Below are positions 47,101 through 52,425 of a stretch of 64,000 bases of DNA, one piece after another. The stretch lies in assembly GCA_922989275.2 (NCBI GenBank), contig OV277871.1, forward strand, positions 31,134,693 through 31,198,692. The letters run 5' to 3'. Within the stretch, counting starts at the first letter, position 1. Each line of letters starts with the position of its first letter. A model generated the notes under the pieces. The model saw nothing but the letters and a program-made list of their open reading frames with translations, had not been told where the DNA came from and did no database searches. Both the position numbers and the translations under genes were made by a program. This DNA is from Gari tellinella. Lineage: Eukaryota; Mollusca; Bivalvia; Cardiida; Psammobiidae.

Positions 47101-48438
47101 ACAATTATGCTCTACCCAAGCCTTCATCTTCTGCTCATCACTGAGTGATAGCTCACCACCGTCTTTTCTGACACACTTCTCTCCCACGACTGGGTAACTA
47201 AGATATTAAACTGCATCCAGACTTTCCAGTGCTGGAATGCCTCTACCAACAGTTTAGCCTTTTTTCCCCAAGAAGTATTCCAACATGGAACTCCTTGCCA
47301 GCATCCATTGCTGAGGCCAACTCTTTGGCAGCCTTTAAGAGTGGGCTGTTCAACTTTAAATTCTAGGGACCTTTAAACCCAGCTACAAAGTAAATCCAAA
47401 TGAAGGGCTTGAGCTGTGTCAGCGGGTCTCGAACCCTGGTACCGCTACGGAAGCTGGAGTGGTTAACTTCAATTACGGTTAAGTTCTGATGGTTCGAATC
47501 GTAGTTTAAGTGTCAAGCTTGACAGGACTATAAAGATGTAGATGAACGTGGAGTTACCCATAGCCACAGTTTCCTTCAGGCTCCCATTTGGCAGGAGCCA
47601 GTACCTGTATTTACCCCCCCCCCCCCACCATCTCAGAGTTACCAGCTACCATAACCGGGATGGCAGTACAGCCTCCAACATCAACAGACTGCTTCTTTAG
47701 CTCGGTGGACGATTCATCACTTATATGGACCGGCGGTATTTTTCTCAGACACCGCAAAGAGTCGAGTCTGACAACCTGTAAAATACTTGTTTCAATCATT
47801 ATCGCTCGTCAATCAATCTAAACAAAGCCGGCTTCCATAGTCAGACTGTACTACTACTAGTTTACATACACTCTAGTTTCTTCACAATCGTGCCATTTTT
47901 TAAGCCTTTGGTATGTCTATGACCCATCTGGTGATTGAAATTCACATAAAAGTCCTTTGATCTGTATTTGATTATAAACCCATTCTTATGGTGAAACCAT
48001 ACAACTGTCTGACAATGAGTCAAGAACAGTACCCAAACAGGAAACTAATTTGACATGTGACAGTATTGGAAATTGATTTTCAAGTGACTCTCATGAACAA
48101 TTGCCATTGTGACATTTTCCATGGTAAAGATGACAGCTCCAGTATATAATGAATTACCGCATGTCTTGAGATATTAGGTTGTCATTAACAATTGTACGTT
48201 ACAGACGTGTGTTCGAATTAATGTACTGAATTGCCGATGACTTTTTGAAAAAGCTATCCCACCCACCCGACAAATATTTTAAAGTGACAACCCGTCATCA
48301 GTTTTGCCTGGTGTTTTAGACACAAATGACTTCTATTTTTGTTGATTTATATAAGCATCAACATTAATTTTAATCCAAATATATTTAAATACAAACTTCA
48401 GACTGTAAATTACCATCTACGATGTTCGTGAAGTCCAT
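22706..48438 (-). CDS. ATG4: ATG4 autophagy cysteine protease (ATG4A/B type), complete, 12 exons
   Basis: Exons (high to low): 48438-48414, 40836-40738, 39645-39574, 37355-37257, 36158-36066, 35530-35458, 32873-32794, 29604-29369, 28650-28572, 25480-25341, 23840-23675, 22764-22706. All have GT-AG edges and compatible phases, 1221 nt in total, ~406 aa (human ATG4A/B are ~393-398). ATG4 is a cytosolic C54 peptidase that trims Atg8/LC3/GABARAP precursors to a C-terminal glycine and removes Atg8 from phosphatidylethanolamine. The triad is intact: Cys78 in [16 protein letters not shown], and Asp293/His295 in YLDPHTTQ. Trp143 of GQWFGPN matches the active-site lid Trp. [16 protein letters not shown] and the short N-terminus point to A/B rather than C/D. 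The C-terminus EEEFELV resembles the LIR of ATG4B. Intron 1 is 7.6 kb and filled with transposons. Confidence 0.97.
22794..22860. mobile_element. F1 MITE, 5' fragment
   Basis: TACAGTGGAGAAGATG, TTCTTTCCCGTTTAAACGC, then lost. Lies in ATG4 intron 11, about 30 bp upstream of the exon 12 acceptor. Confidence 0.8.
22920..23420. mobile_element. Short pearl/Helentron-like element
   Basis: Starts ACAAGAGCCCCATGGGGAA, TTTTCGCTCATCTGAG; ends GAGCCTTTGGCTCAGG, TAAGCTAA. Inside is an imperfect inverted repeat around GGTTGCCATGGCAACC and CTATGGTTGCCATGGAG (~23085-23220). Confidence 0.72.
23451..23654. mobile_element. F2 MITE, hairpin collapsed
   Basis: TTAACCATTTCTCCATAA to GAGTAAAGGGTTAA. The hairpin lost its loop (GCTTAAGGCAGGTTTACTTT). 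It ends 20 bp from the ATG4 exon 11 donor. Confidence 0.8.
23675..23840 (-). CDS. ATG4: ATG4 exon 11
   Basis: 166 nt, TTGCAG|GGATTT to CTAAAG|GTAAGA. Encodes [20 protein letters not shown] through [14 protein letters not shown]. The family's GFxCxxxxDFxxxC..MFE block is clear. Confidence 0.95.
23926..24472. mobile_element. F2 MITE with a ~290-bp nested repeat
   Basis: GCTCCATAGCCTGTTTCTG to GGGGGAAAGGGTTAA; inner stem GTGCCTAAAGGCAC. Interrupted at ~24150-24435 by a repeat also found inside another F2 copy at 40056-40355. Confidence 0.78.
24150..24435. repeat. Nested repeat shared with 40056-40355
   Basis: Both copies share CCCCCCATTGTTCTTGATAG-like sequence, GCATACAGCATAA, GTGAGGCCCAGATA, TTTTCAATGGTTATTTCTAA and CAAGAAATGTCTTTAA. 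Boundaries are approximate; family unknown. Confidence 0.65.
24615..24692. repeat. Imperfect hairpin (AACAGTGTAG type)
   Basis: AAAACAGTGTAGTCCAAGATC, AGACAGCTCC..GGTCTGCACTGTTTTC. It is the same unit as 95-170 and 59895-59950, related to the GATCAGA module. Confidence 0.6.
24797..25046. mobile_element. F3 MITE
   Basis: TTAACTCTTTCCTCCCTG to GGGTTCAAAGGGTTAA with the intact GAAAACCC/GGGTCTTC-type hairpin (one arm mutated). Confidence 0.93.
25073..25314. mobile_element. F2 MITE beside the ATG4 exon 10 donor
   Basis: TTAACCCTTTCCCCCATAG to GAGGTAAAGGGTTGA; inner stem GTGCCTTCAGGCAC. Ends 26 bp from the donor at 25340. Confidence 0.87.
25341..25480 (-). CDS. ATG4: ATG4 exon 10 (catalytic Asp/His)
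   Basis: 140 nt, TTGCAG|GTGATG to GCATTA|GTAAGT. Encodes [20 protein letters not shown] through [13 protein letters not shown]. Asp293 and His295 in LDPHTT complete the triad. Confidence 0.97.
25536..25794. mobile_element. F6 hAT-like element carrying the F2-type hairpin
   Basis: CAGGGCTGATATTTCTCCGG to CTTATGGCAGCGCTG. Its core (ATAACAGGCTGAAAGTAAAG, GCGCCTTAAGGCGC) is the F2 hairpin in an element with unrelated ends. Confidence 0.8.
25796..26045. mobile_element. F2 MITE
   Basis: TTAACTCTTTCCCCCATGG to GGGGTAATGGGTTAA; inner loop reads GCGCTAAGGCGC. Shares its terminal TTAA with the next copy. Confidence 0.88.
26042..26247. mobile_element. F2 MITE, right end lost
   Basis: TTAACCTATTACTCTAC then a diverged hairpin GTAGGCTGAAATTAAGCAG..TTAAGG. 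Abuts the previous copy at one TTAA. Confidence 0.65.
26248..26901. other. ATG4 intron 9: no gene or repeat recognised
   Basis: AT-rich with homopolymer runs. No exon-like stretch with splice edges. Confidence 0.4.
26902..28145. mobile_element. Pearl/Helentron-like element, sister of 10447-11986
   Basis: ACAAGAGGGCCTGAAGGCCC, TGATATCGCTCACC to CCTGAGCTAGGTCAGG, TGAGCTAA. Same ~150-bp units (TTTTCAGCAATTCAAAGGTA, CCTCTAGAGTGTAAACA) but without the TA MITE. Confidence 0.85.
28146..28571. other. Intron sequence with a short F2 remnant
   Basis: 28388-28444 is an F2 right end (GAAGTCACCTGTCTTC, CTATGGGGTATTGAG). Nothing else is identified. Confidence 0.45.
28572..28650 (-). CDS. ATG4: ATG4 exon 9
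   Basis: 79 nt, TTTTACAG|AAATGT to GTAG|GTAAGT. Encodes [20 protein letters not shown] then WFIGFV. The GGKPNxAxxFIG motif is conserved. Confidence 0.95.
28651..29228. other. ATG4 intron 8: nothing recognised
   Basis: No TIR element or exon is seen. A short tandem duplication of GATATTTGCATCAGAAT lies at ~29068-29105. Confidence 0.4.
29229..29429 (-). repeat. 67-bp tandem triplication of the exon 8 end and splice donor
   Basis: Three contiguous units (29363-29429, 29296-29362, 29229-29295), nearly identical. Each encodes [21 protein letters not shown] sequence and ends in a complete AAAG|GTAAGA donor (exon ends at 29369, 29302 and 29235). Using donor 2 or 3 reads V-R-L-D-T-T then TAG. Confidence 0.95.
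29369..29604 (-). CDS. ATG4: ATG4 exon 8
   Basis: 236 nt, TTTTCAG|GAGATC to TTTAAAG|GTAAGA. Encodes a variable insert ([19 protein letters not shown]..) then [26 protein letters not shown]. The last 61 nt and the donor are the first of three tandem 67-bp copies (see 29229-29429). The first donor keeps the frame into exon 9. Confidence 0.95.
29690..29772. repeat. F2 MITE fragment
   Basis: AAGCATTATACATTACTTTCAG..CTGCTTTAAAC, CATCTGTCTTCAATACTG, then a decayed right end. Confidence 0.55.
29979..30221. mobile_element. F2 MITE
   Basis: TTAACCCATAAGCCTG to GGGGTAATGGATTAA; inner stem GCGCCTTTGGGCGC. Confidence 0.88.
30649..31885. mobile_element. Tandem-core element with ATGTCTCCC ends
   Basis: ACACATGTCTCCCCCC on the left and GGGGGGAGACATAATAATTAG on the right (inverted), around five ~170-bp units (CACATGACCATCCTCACATA, TAGTGTAGGAGGAGTTAGC, GGGCCATAACTTCTGT). 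Ends with ACAGACAGACGTCC. A small MITE (31690-31806) interrupts it. Confidence 0.78.
31690..31806. mobile_element. Small TIR insertion (TTTGTTGGGTA)
   Basis: TTTGTTGGGTATTTTTT to CCCTACCCAACAAA, with several internal AATACCCAACA motifs. It lies within the terminal GACAGACGTCCGGACG region of the host element. Confidence 0.7.
31886..32532. other. ATG4 intron 7: no gene seen
   Basis: Only the right inverted repeat near 32475 and homopolymer T tracts. Confidence 0.4.
32533..32783. mobile_element. F2 MITE beside the ATG4 exon 7 donor
   Basis: TTAACCCTGTACTCCATAG to GGGGTAAAGGGTTTAA; hairpin stem diverged but paired (GTGCCTTAAGGTGC). Ends 10 bp from the donor at 32793. Confidence 0.87.
32794..32873 (-). 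CDS. ATG4: ATG4 exon 7
   Basis: 80 nt, TTTGCAG|GAAGCT to CATTA|GTAAGT. Encodes [20 protein letters not shown] then VIQDDI. An F2 MITE begins 10 bp into the following intron. Confidence 0.95.
32910..32998. repeat. F2 MITE right-end fragment
   Basis: GCACTCTGCTTTACTTTC, AGTGGTCACCAATCTTC, TATGGGGTAAAGGTTTAA. Confidence 0.65.
33072..33480 (+). pseudogene. 5' fragment of a DNA transposon, probably hAT
   Basis: CAGTGTTCTGCCAAGACCGCG could be a hAT-like TIR. At 33331 an ATG opens [18 protein letters not shown].. for ~50 residues. The KRKxATLxDFF start resembles the N-termini of many animal hAT transposases (from memory of the family; no search). It is cut at ~33480 by a pearl-like fragment, after which the reading frame is no longer transposon-like. 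Confidence 0.45.
33480..33798. mobile_element. Pearl/Helentron-like fragment (same family as 22920-23420)
   Basis: CTGTAGATGATGCTTTGTGCC, CCAAGTTTGGTAAAAATCC, GACGACGGACGAACGAACGG, ending AGGTAAGCTAA. The 5' part is missing. Confidence 0.65.
33815..34660. mobile_element. Pearl-like element with ~150-bp units
   Basis: Starts ACGAGAGCACCGCAAGCGG. Three or four units with CAGCTTTAGATCTTGATGCA and GTGAAGTTTCATCAATA, then GACGGACGAACGAACAGACA and a terminal palindromic ACCACGTTTAGCGGTGG. Confidence 0.65.
34697..34837. mobile_element. F2 MITE, half copy
   Basis: TTAACCCTTTATTCCATAA to GAGTAAAGGGTTAA. The hairpin arms are deleted to AACTTAAAGATGTTGAATTC. Shares a TTAA with the next copy. Confidence 0.75.
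34834..35085. mobile_element. F2 MITE
   Basis: TTAACCCTTTACCTCATAG to GGGGGAAAGGGTTAA; inner stem GTGCCTTAAGGCAC. Confidence 0.92.
35207..35449. mobile_element. F1 MITE beside the ATG4 exon 6 donor
   Basis: TACAGTGGAGAATACG to CGTTTGCTCCACTGTA, core GTCGGGTTACCCGGC. Its end is 8 bp from the exon 6 donor, so intron 6 starts GTAAGTTG and then the MITE. Confidence 0.93.
35458..35530 (-). CDS. ATG4: ATG4 exon 6
   Basis: 73 nt, TTCCAG|CATCTA to ATGAA|GTAAGT. Encodes [20 protein letters not shown] then QVM, including the regulatory Trp143 loop. An F1 MITE begins only 8 bp into the following intron. Confidence 0.96.
35531..36065. other. ATG4 intron 5: nothing recognised
   Basis: No clear TIR element; one AATAAATAAAG-type A-rich run near 35887. 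Confidence 0.4.
36066..36158 (-). CDS. ATG4: ATG4 exon 5
   Basis: 93 nt, TTGGTAG|GCTGGC to GATAG|GTCAGT. Encodes [20 protein letters not shown] then [10 protein letters not shown], matching the family's [15 protein letters not shown]. Confidence 0.94.
   Translation of the reverse strand, partial: AGGGIVRMCGIGRYWRCFRIKRVPTIPYTR
36216..36590. mobile_element. F2 MITE plus a truncated F2 end
   Basis: Full copy 36339-36590 (TTAACCCATTCCCCCATAA to GGGGTAATGGGTTAA, inner stem GCGCCTTAAGGCGC). A left-end fragment at 36216-36290 has TTAACCCTCTACCCCATAG. Confidence 0.85.
36591..36827. other. Intron sequence, nothing recognised
   Basis: A diverged hairpin-like stretch (AAGTAGGCAGTAAAACAAAG..) at ~36738 may be F5-related. 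Confidence 0.35.
36828..37070. mobile_element. F2 MITE, right end decayed
   Basis: TTAACTCATTACCCCATAA to CTATCCGGTAATG; inner stem GCGCCTTAGGGCGC. Confidence 0.83.
37257..37355 (-). CDS. ATG4: ATG4 exon 4 (catalytic Cys)
   Basis: 99 nt, GATCTAG|GTGGGA to AGAG|GTGAGT. Encodes [20 protein letters not shown] then [12 protein letters not shown]. The nucleophile is Cys78 in TGWGCMLR. Confidence 0.97.
37369..37487. mobile_element. F1 MITE left part, cut by an F4 insertion
   Basis: GATAAGACGTTATTCCTTCC.. to CAAACTGTTT, core GATTAGATCACCCGATGTC. The remainder (CTGTTTGCCACTCGGATTAA) resumes at 37681 after the F4 element. Confidence 0.8.
37488..37680. mobile_element. F4 hAT-like MITE with a visible target duplication
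   Basis: CAGGGCTCCAGATAAGAGG to CCCTTATCTGGTGCTCTG. CTGTTT is repeated on both sides (37482-37487, 37681-37686) within an F1 hairpin. Central palindrome ACTCATTAGAATCGTCTC / GAGACGATTCTAATGAGT. Confidence 0.9.
37700..38102. other. Intron sequence; pearl-like and F1 remnants
   Basis: 37835-37975 resembles a pearl-like tail (GTGCAAACTTTAACACTCTG, GGACGGATGAACAGACAG). 38040-38070 is an F1 right end (GAAAGAATAACGTCTTC, TCCACTGTA). Confidence 0.45.
38114..38332. mobile_element. F2 MITE, diverged
   Basis: TTAACCAATAACCCGATAG to GGGGTAAAGGGTTCA; hairpin inner stem TTCCCTAAGGAGC. Confidence 0.7.
38345..38595. mobile_element. F3 MITE
   Basis: TTAACTCTTTGAACCCTAG to GAGGAAAGGGTTAA with a long perfect hairpin CAAACAGTGAAGACCC, AGATCAGAGGGCTCCG. 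Confidence 0.95.
38596..38803. repeat. Poly-G run and a truncated F4 end
   Basis: G-tract at ~38608-38620; GCTCCAGATAAAAGGAG at ~38713 is an F4 left end without its partner. Confidence 0.5.
38804..39022. mobile_element. F8 TTAA element
   Basis: TTAACCCATAGCATGCTGGG to GTATAGAATGGGTTAA. Interior TTTTAAAATTTCGTCTGCAG and half of a hairpin, GCAAACAGTTTTGATCTC, AGATCAGGCCC. Pairs with 39685-39913 in inverse orientation. Confidence 0.82.
39075..39258. mobile_element. F4 MITE, decayed
   Basis: Central GTGTGACTACTCATCTCTTT..GATGAGTAGTCACATC palindrome remains; both ends are degenerate. Confidence 0.6.
39264..39511. mobile_element. F2 MITE
   Basis: ATTATCCCATAAATACGCC to GGGGTAATGGGTCAA, stem GCACCATAAGGCGC. 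Confidence 0.8.
39574..39645 (-). CDS. ATG4: ATG4 exon 3
   Basis: 72 nt, CTTTCAG|ATTTGC to GATAG|GTAAGT. Encodes [20 protein letters not shown] then PSI; the WFTYRKxFPxIG block is diagnostic. Confidence 0.95.
39685..39913. mobile_element. F8 TTAA element
   Basis: TTAACCCATTTTATGTGGG to CCCAGCATACAATGGGTTAA. Hairpin GCAAACAGTTTTGATCTC, AGATCAGGCCCAACAATATT and its partner. Confidence 0.87.
39953..40517. mobile_element. F2 MITE with a nested repeat
   Basis: GACCCTTTACTTCATAGCC.. to AAAGTTAATGGGTCAA, interrupted at ~40056-40355 by the repeat also found at 24150-24435. Confidence 0.7.
40056..40355. repeat. Nested repeat shared with 24150-24435
   Basis: CACCATTGTTCTGGATAGGC, AACATGCAGCATAA, GAGGCCCAGACATACTC, TTTTCAATGGTAATTTCTAA, AGGAAATGTCTTTAAGA. 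Confidence 0.65.
40590..40724. mobile_element. F2 MITE right half, beside the ATG4 exon 2 donor
   Basis: GCACAATCTGCTTTACTTTC.. to AATGTGATGGATTAA; ends 13 bp from the donor at 40737. Confidence 0.7.
40738..40836 (-). CDS. ATG4: ATG4 exon 2
   Basis: 99 nt, TTTTGTAG|TGAATC to TATG|GTAAGA. Encodes [20 protein letters not shown] then [12 protein letters not shown], the N-terminal ATG4 block (xDFPxTxEPVxILG). The ATG4B N-terminal LIR tyrosine is kept but its +3 hydrophobic is not (YESG). Confidence 0.95.
40878..41272. mobile_element. Two F4 hAT-like MITEs in tandem
   Basis: First copy ~40878-41129 (duplicated left end TTCAGATAAGGGGAGTATTT, GGTTTCAGGTAAGGGGAGT; palindrome GAATCGTCTCGAAGAGACG; right end CTTATCTGGAACCCTG). 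The second, ~41131-41272, is truncated. Confidence 0.78.
41273..42077. other. Intron 1 of ATG4: mostly unrecognised, pearl-like tail
   Basis: 41660-42077 ends GCAAGGTGAGCTAA and contains an imperfect inverted repeat around TTGCCATGGCAAC and GTCATTATAATAG..ATTATAATATCC. Elements of the pearl class are likely but not delimited. Confidence 0.4.
42078..43508. mobile_element. Pearl-like element with ~140-bp tandem units
   Basis: ACGAGAGCACCGCAAACGGG on the left; terminal GACGCAGACGCAGACGAC, the hairpin GCTCGACTTGTCG, AAAAAGTCGAGCTAA on the right. Six or more units share AACAAGGGCAATAACTCTG, ACCTGCCTTGTTG and GAGTTGCCCTTTTGATACTG. Same left end as 33815. Confidence 0.75.
44270..45245. repeat. ~180-190 bp GC-rich tandem array inside the hAT-like element
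   Basis: About six units, each with CAGTATGCCTGGTCTGTG, ACACAGGCCCGTAGTAACAA, GTGCCCCC..CAACCAAAAA and CAAATTGCATATCCTACAGG. One unit (~44885-44975) is partly duplicated. Apparent proteins on both strands are artefacts of the repeat. Confidence 0.9.
45760..46180. repeat. TCCTACTTT-rich low-complexity segments
   Basis: Two blocks of CCTACTTTTTCCTACT-type repeats (45795-45890, 46070-46150), with GCAGGAAATGAAGCG.. and GGGGGAGTACCCCCGGACCC between. Part of the hAT-like element. Confidence 0.6.
46523..46870. other. Intron 1 of ATG4: no gene seen
   Basis: CCTCCTCCGCCACCACC at ~46710 is a pyrimidine-rich spot. No exon matches the ATG4 or any other family. Confidence 0.35.
46871..47062. mobile_element. 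F4 hAT-like MITE
   Basis: AGGGCCCCAGATAAGAGGG to CTTATCTGGAGCCCTG, palindrome GAATCGTCTCGAAGAGAGG. Confidence 0.88.
47080..47215 (-). pseudogene. RTE-type LINE fragment (linker before the RT)
   Basis: The minus strand reads [20 protein letters not shown] then [16 protein letters not shown]. This resembles the linker between endonuclease and reverse transcriptase in RTE LINEs (xSExxKxxxWxEHYxxLLNxE). Only ~45 residues remain. Confidence 0.55.
47245..47370 (+). pseudogene. LINE ORF2 C-terminal fragment
   Basis: The plus strand reads [20 protein letters not shown] then [14 protein letters not shown] and a stop. The FFPRxIxxWNSLP..FKSxL pattern is the usual end of CR1/Jockey-group LINE polyproteins. 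Confidence 0.65.
47440..47525 (+). repeat. tRNA-derived SINE-like fragment
   Basis: A-box-like AGCTGGAGTGGTTAA and B-box GATGGTTCGAATCGTAG at tRNA-like spacing; followed by unrelated sequence. Confidence 0.5.
47570..47800 (-). other. Exon-like open segment of unknown origin
   Basis: The minus strand is open from TATTTTACAG (acceptor-like, ~47778) as [20 protein letters not shown], then [18 protein letters not shown], to a poly-G tract at ~47620. It is GC-richer than its surroundings and protein-like, but in neither ATG4 nor any family I know. Confidence 0.3.
47801..48413. other. 5' end of ATG4 intron 1: no other feature
   Basis: No repeats recognised. It contains only the intronic side of the exon 1 donor. 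Confidence 0.4.
48414..48438 (-). CDS. ATG4: ATG4 exon 1 (start codon)
   Basis: 25 nt encoding MDFTNIVD and the first base of the next codon, donor GATG|GTAATT. An in-frame TGA lies a few codons upstream. Joined to exon 2 it gives [16 protein letters not shown], which aligns with the MDxxxLTYD start of ATG4B. The exon is short, so its call rests on phase, Met context and this alignment. Confidence 0.78.
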
Positions 48439-48790
48439 TGTGAAGAATCATAACATTCCTTTTACGCATGCGCTACAGAAGCTGGTTTAAGCGGTTCCGG
48501 ACCAACTCGTACCCATTACAATTCGTACCCAAAAGGATGATTAGGCACGGAACACCAATTAATGTTTATGATCTACAAAATTGTGTCATCACCAAGGTAC
48601 ACAATGTCAATAATTTATACTCTGATTATAACATAATTCATTTAAGGTTTTTAAATGCTTTCATTTGAATAGATAGAATAAAGGTTAAAAAAGTGCTTTT
48701 ATCACTGATATTTTCCGATTTGAGTGGTGAGTCTTCTGTTCCAGAACTGTATCATTTGTTGAAGAGATTTAACCTTTTCGTCATAGTTCA
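48439..48790. promoter_or_regulatory. Presumed ATG4 promoter region
   Basis: Lies directly upstream of the start codon. GCATGCGCTACAG and GGTTCCGGACC make it locally richer in CpG. No TATA box or initiator can be assigned, and the start of transcription is unknown. Confidence 0.35.
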
Positions 48791-49365
48791 CGTAGTTCAC
48801 GTAGTAGTAGAGGCCGGATGCAACACTACATTGCATAAGCATGAAGCTTCTTAGGCCCTTTGTATTCCTTTTCTTCTTATAATTTGTTATTTACAGTTTT
48901 ATCTGGACTTCCGGTTCCCTCATGTTTTTCAATATATATGTGTACACTATTTATCATGTACACTCATAATTTAGCTATATTGTTTCTATTTACACATAAT
49001 TGGTTAAAAATATCCTATCACAGATATCACTGTTATCAATGTCAATTGCTGTCACATATTTGGTCACATAATTCCACACATAATTATGGGTAGTACTTAG
49101 CACTTGGCATCAAATTTGTAGGTGACCCCCAGTGACTATTCAATCTAGATTTAAATGTAGTAAGTGTGGGTGCTTCTACTACCCTATCTGGAAGGGAGTT
49201 CCATTTATCCACTACTCTATGGCTAAACACCCCCTTTTTAGCTCAGTTCTTGCTCTAGGTTTACACAGTTTGAGTTTGTTATCCCTATAGTACTGGTGTC
49301 ACCTTTTAATTTAAGTAAGTCTACAGAAGTTACATCTAAACCATTTAGTAATGTGTATGTCTGTA

Positions 49366-50466
49366 TCAGATCCGCCCTATTCCTCCAGTACTGCAGGGTT
49401 GGAATGCCAAGTTCTCACTGTAACTTAGACCTTCCATATTCTTTAGTAATCTAGTTTCACGACGCTGAACGTTTTCTATTTCTATCTTATAGTGTGGTGA
49501 CCATATTGTGTCTCCTGTTACACATGTGAATGTTTTAGCGATTAGTCCCAACATACTATTGGCTTTGTTTATCTTTAAATGTATGTGTTTATCGAACTTT
49601 AACTTGCAGTCAAACTCTACTCCTAAATATTTTTCTTGGGTAACTTGATTTATTTTGACTATGCTATCGTTTGTGGATTTCATGAAATATTCACTTGCAC
49701 TAGTCCTGCCAATATGCATTGATTTGTATTTCTTAGTGTTAAAGGTCATTTGCCATTTCTTTGACCAGGAACAAGCATCAAAAATACTATTTTGTAACCT
49801 ACCCTCATCTTCTGGATTATTATGTATAGAGTACGTATAACTTGGTGTCATCAGCAAATAGCTTGAGTGTAATATCAATAATATCAGACAGGTCATTGAT
49901 ATAAATCAGGAACAAAACTGGCCCTATCACACTTCCTTGAGGAACTTGTGACTCCATTGGTAACTCTCTGTCATGCAGATTTCTCTCCCCCTGCGACTAC
50001 TCTTTGAAACCTATCCTCAAGGAAGTTCTGTAACCATTTATATATTTTTTCCTTTATTCCAAAACAATGGATTTTTCCAAGAGTCTCATATGTGGAACCT
50101 TATCGAAAGCTGAGTTGAAGTCTAAGTAAATAATGTCTATTTTCTACTCTCATATATTGCAGTAGACCACTCTTCTATGCACTCCAATATTTGCGTTATA
50201 CATGAACGTTTATACCTAAAACCATGTTGGTAATTTGATAAGAGATTATTACATTCTAAACGTTCCACTCTTGCATTTCTGACTAATTTTTCCATTACCC
50301 TACAACAAATTGAGGTGACAGTTATTGGCCTATAATTTTCTACTTTTTGTTTTTTACCTGCCTTGAATATTGTGCTTACGTTTGCATGTTTCCATTCTTT
50401 TGGGAGTTTACCTTCTCTAATTGGTTTACTGAACACTATATATAATGGCTTCACTAATGAATTCAT
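49366..50466 (-). pseudogene. LINE reverse transcriptase region, broken
   Basis: Two separate open stretches (50466-50137 and 49896-49366) carry RT motifs 1-2 (PKEWKHANVSTIFKAGKK, NYRPITVTS) and the post-catalytic region (FNTKKYKSMHIGR, EKYLGVEFDCKLKFDKHI). The xADD catalytic box between them is frameshifted. The C-terminal NRADLIQTYTLLNGLD and KWNSLPDRVV-like pieces continue to ~49100. Confidence 0.82.
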
Positions 50467-50967
50467 GCACTCATATAATACCTTTGGGTGAATACCATCT
50501 GGTCCCTCAGCCTATTAGAGTTAATTTGCTGTATGACAGATAAAACTGCATCATCAGACAAGTCCAAATCACAAAGAAGAATTTCTGCTTTGACTTGTGC
50601 TTTCGGAATTGGTGTATCTTCTATTGTGAAAACTAATACAAAGTAATTGTTAAAGGCCTCAGCTATTTTTATGTTATCCTCTACATTTTCTCCATCTATT
50701 TCAATAGTATCAACTCCTGAAGGTGTTTTTGTTTTCGATCCGACATATTTCCAGAATTGTTTTGGATTTAACTAAAAAGGTTGTTTCCATGCTCTGGATG
50801 ATTCATTTTAATTTGTTTTCCATTACTCAGAGCGAATTTGAATTACCTGTGTAATTTTCGGAAATGTCTCACTTCCTTCGTCGGCACTGACTGTTCGACT
50901 AGTGCTGGTCAAGTGACCTGGTGTGGTCACCTGACTCGAGGAGAGGCGTGTAGACGTCATCAACAGT

Positions 50968-51858
50968 GTGCATTTTGTGCAAAAGATTAATGGCTTAGAG
51001 GTTCCACCAGGTCAGAAACTGGTGTCGTATGACGTATCGGCACTGTTTACCAGCATACCAGTTGACAAAGCTTTAACTGTCAGACAGAAACTGACACAAG
51101 ATGGAACCCTGAAAGAGAGATGTGAACTGACAGTGAAACAAATTAATGAACTTTTAGAGCTATGTTTGACCAGTACCTATTTCATATACCAAGGGAAATA
51201 CTACCAACAGAAACAAGGAGTCGCCATGGGATCACCAGTGTCACCCATTATAGCCAATCTGTACATGGAGTTCTTTGAACAGCAAGCATTAGAACAGGCC
51301 AAGAACCCTCCTTCCCTGTGGGTTCGCTATGTGGACGACACCATGATCAAACTTCATGAATATCACATAGATGGGTTCTCTGAAGTCCTAAATGCCATCG
51401 ACCCACACATCAAGTTCACGTCGGAACAGGAAGAAGACATGAAAATTCCATTCCTTGACACTTGCATACACATTGAGGATGATGGGTCAACCAAAGTGAC
51501 TATATACAGGAAGCCTACCCACACAGACCAATACCTCAATTTCAACTCCAATCACCACCTAGAGCATAAAAGATCAGTGGTTTGGACTCTACTACACAGA
51601 GCAAACACTCTGGTAACCACCGACACAGACAAAAAGAAAGAGACAGAGCACGTCAAGACAGCTCTCCGCTCTAATGGCTATTGTCCCGAATGGATCTTCA
51701 ACTTGCCCAAGAAAAGACCACCGGATAACAACAATAAGAATAGAGACAGTGGTAGAAAAGCTAGTGTGGGTATGCCGTATGTGCGTGGTACATCCGAGGT
51801 TCTGGCACGAATTTTCAAGAGCCACGGTGTCAACATGTACCACAAGCCTTACAAATAA
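50968..51858 (+). pseudogene. Penelope-like reverse transcriptase, 5' truncated
   Basis: Open for ~296 codons: SYDVSALFTSIPVDKAL (motif A, ~20-36), QGVAMGSPVSPIIANL (motif B, ~83-98), RYVDDTMIK (catalytic YVDD, 121-124), IPFLDTCIHIED. The N-terminal RT part (the usual LPKxHK region) is missing and the end is cut by an insertion at 51854. Its role in life is reverse transcription of the element RNA. Confidence 0.92.
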
Positions 51859-52078
51859 ATACGAAAGACTCAAGCAGGAAACGTAACACAAACAATACAC
51901 CCACCTCTCAAGCAGAACACACACACACAGTCATACCACAACAAACACACACACACACGCAATACAATTCCTACATCTACACACTAAATAGAAAACAACA
52001 CGCAAGACAAACATAAAGCAAAGTGAATATAGGAGCCCGCCTTGGTACGGTCAGTAGCAATCAATAATCAACTATAAA
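51854..52078. repeat. Insertion inside the Penelope-like element, shared with 55384-55490
   Basis: The reading frame runs VNMYHKPYK, then after ~220 nt resumes as NNSIKSQVTKVKDKTDKL. The inserted sequence (AATACGAAAGACTCAAGC, AACACAAACAATACACCC, CTCAAGCAGAACACAC) is repeated nearly exactly at 55384-55490. It includes (CA)n runs. Confidence 0.72.
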
Positions 52079-52079
52079 T

Positions 52080-52425
52080 TAATTAATTATTAACAACTCC
52101 ATTAAAAGCCAGGTTACCAAGGTAAAAGACAAAACAGACAAACTGACAATATGTGGCGTCATCTACCACATACAATGCGAAAACTGTAAAGAAGACTACA
52201 TAGGAGAGACAGGCAGAACACTAGAAACAAGAATGAAAGAACATGTGACCAGAAACTCTTCAGCAATTTTCGAACGCTGCAATAACACCGGACATACTTT
52301 CAAATCAGACCATACAAAAATCTTAACCAACGAAAACACATTAATGAAAAGAAAGGTAAAAGAAGCCATAGAGATCAGACAGCGGAAACCGTCAGGGACG
52401 AGGGCCTGGAGCTACCCTCCGTCTA
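52080..52425 (+). pseudogene. GIY-YIG endonuclease domain of the Penelope-like element
   Basis: KVKDKTDKLTICGVIYHIQC, ENCKEDYIGETGRTLETRMK, EHV..CNNTGHTF. GVIYHIQC..EDYIGETGR is the GIY-YIG core with its catalytic Arg. The end is frameshifted: EIRQRKPSG, then the family's DEGLELPSVYTPL continues in another frame. Confidence 0.9.
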
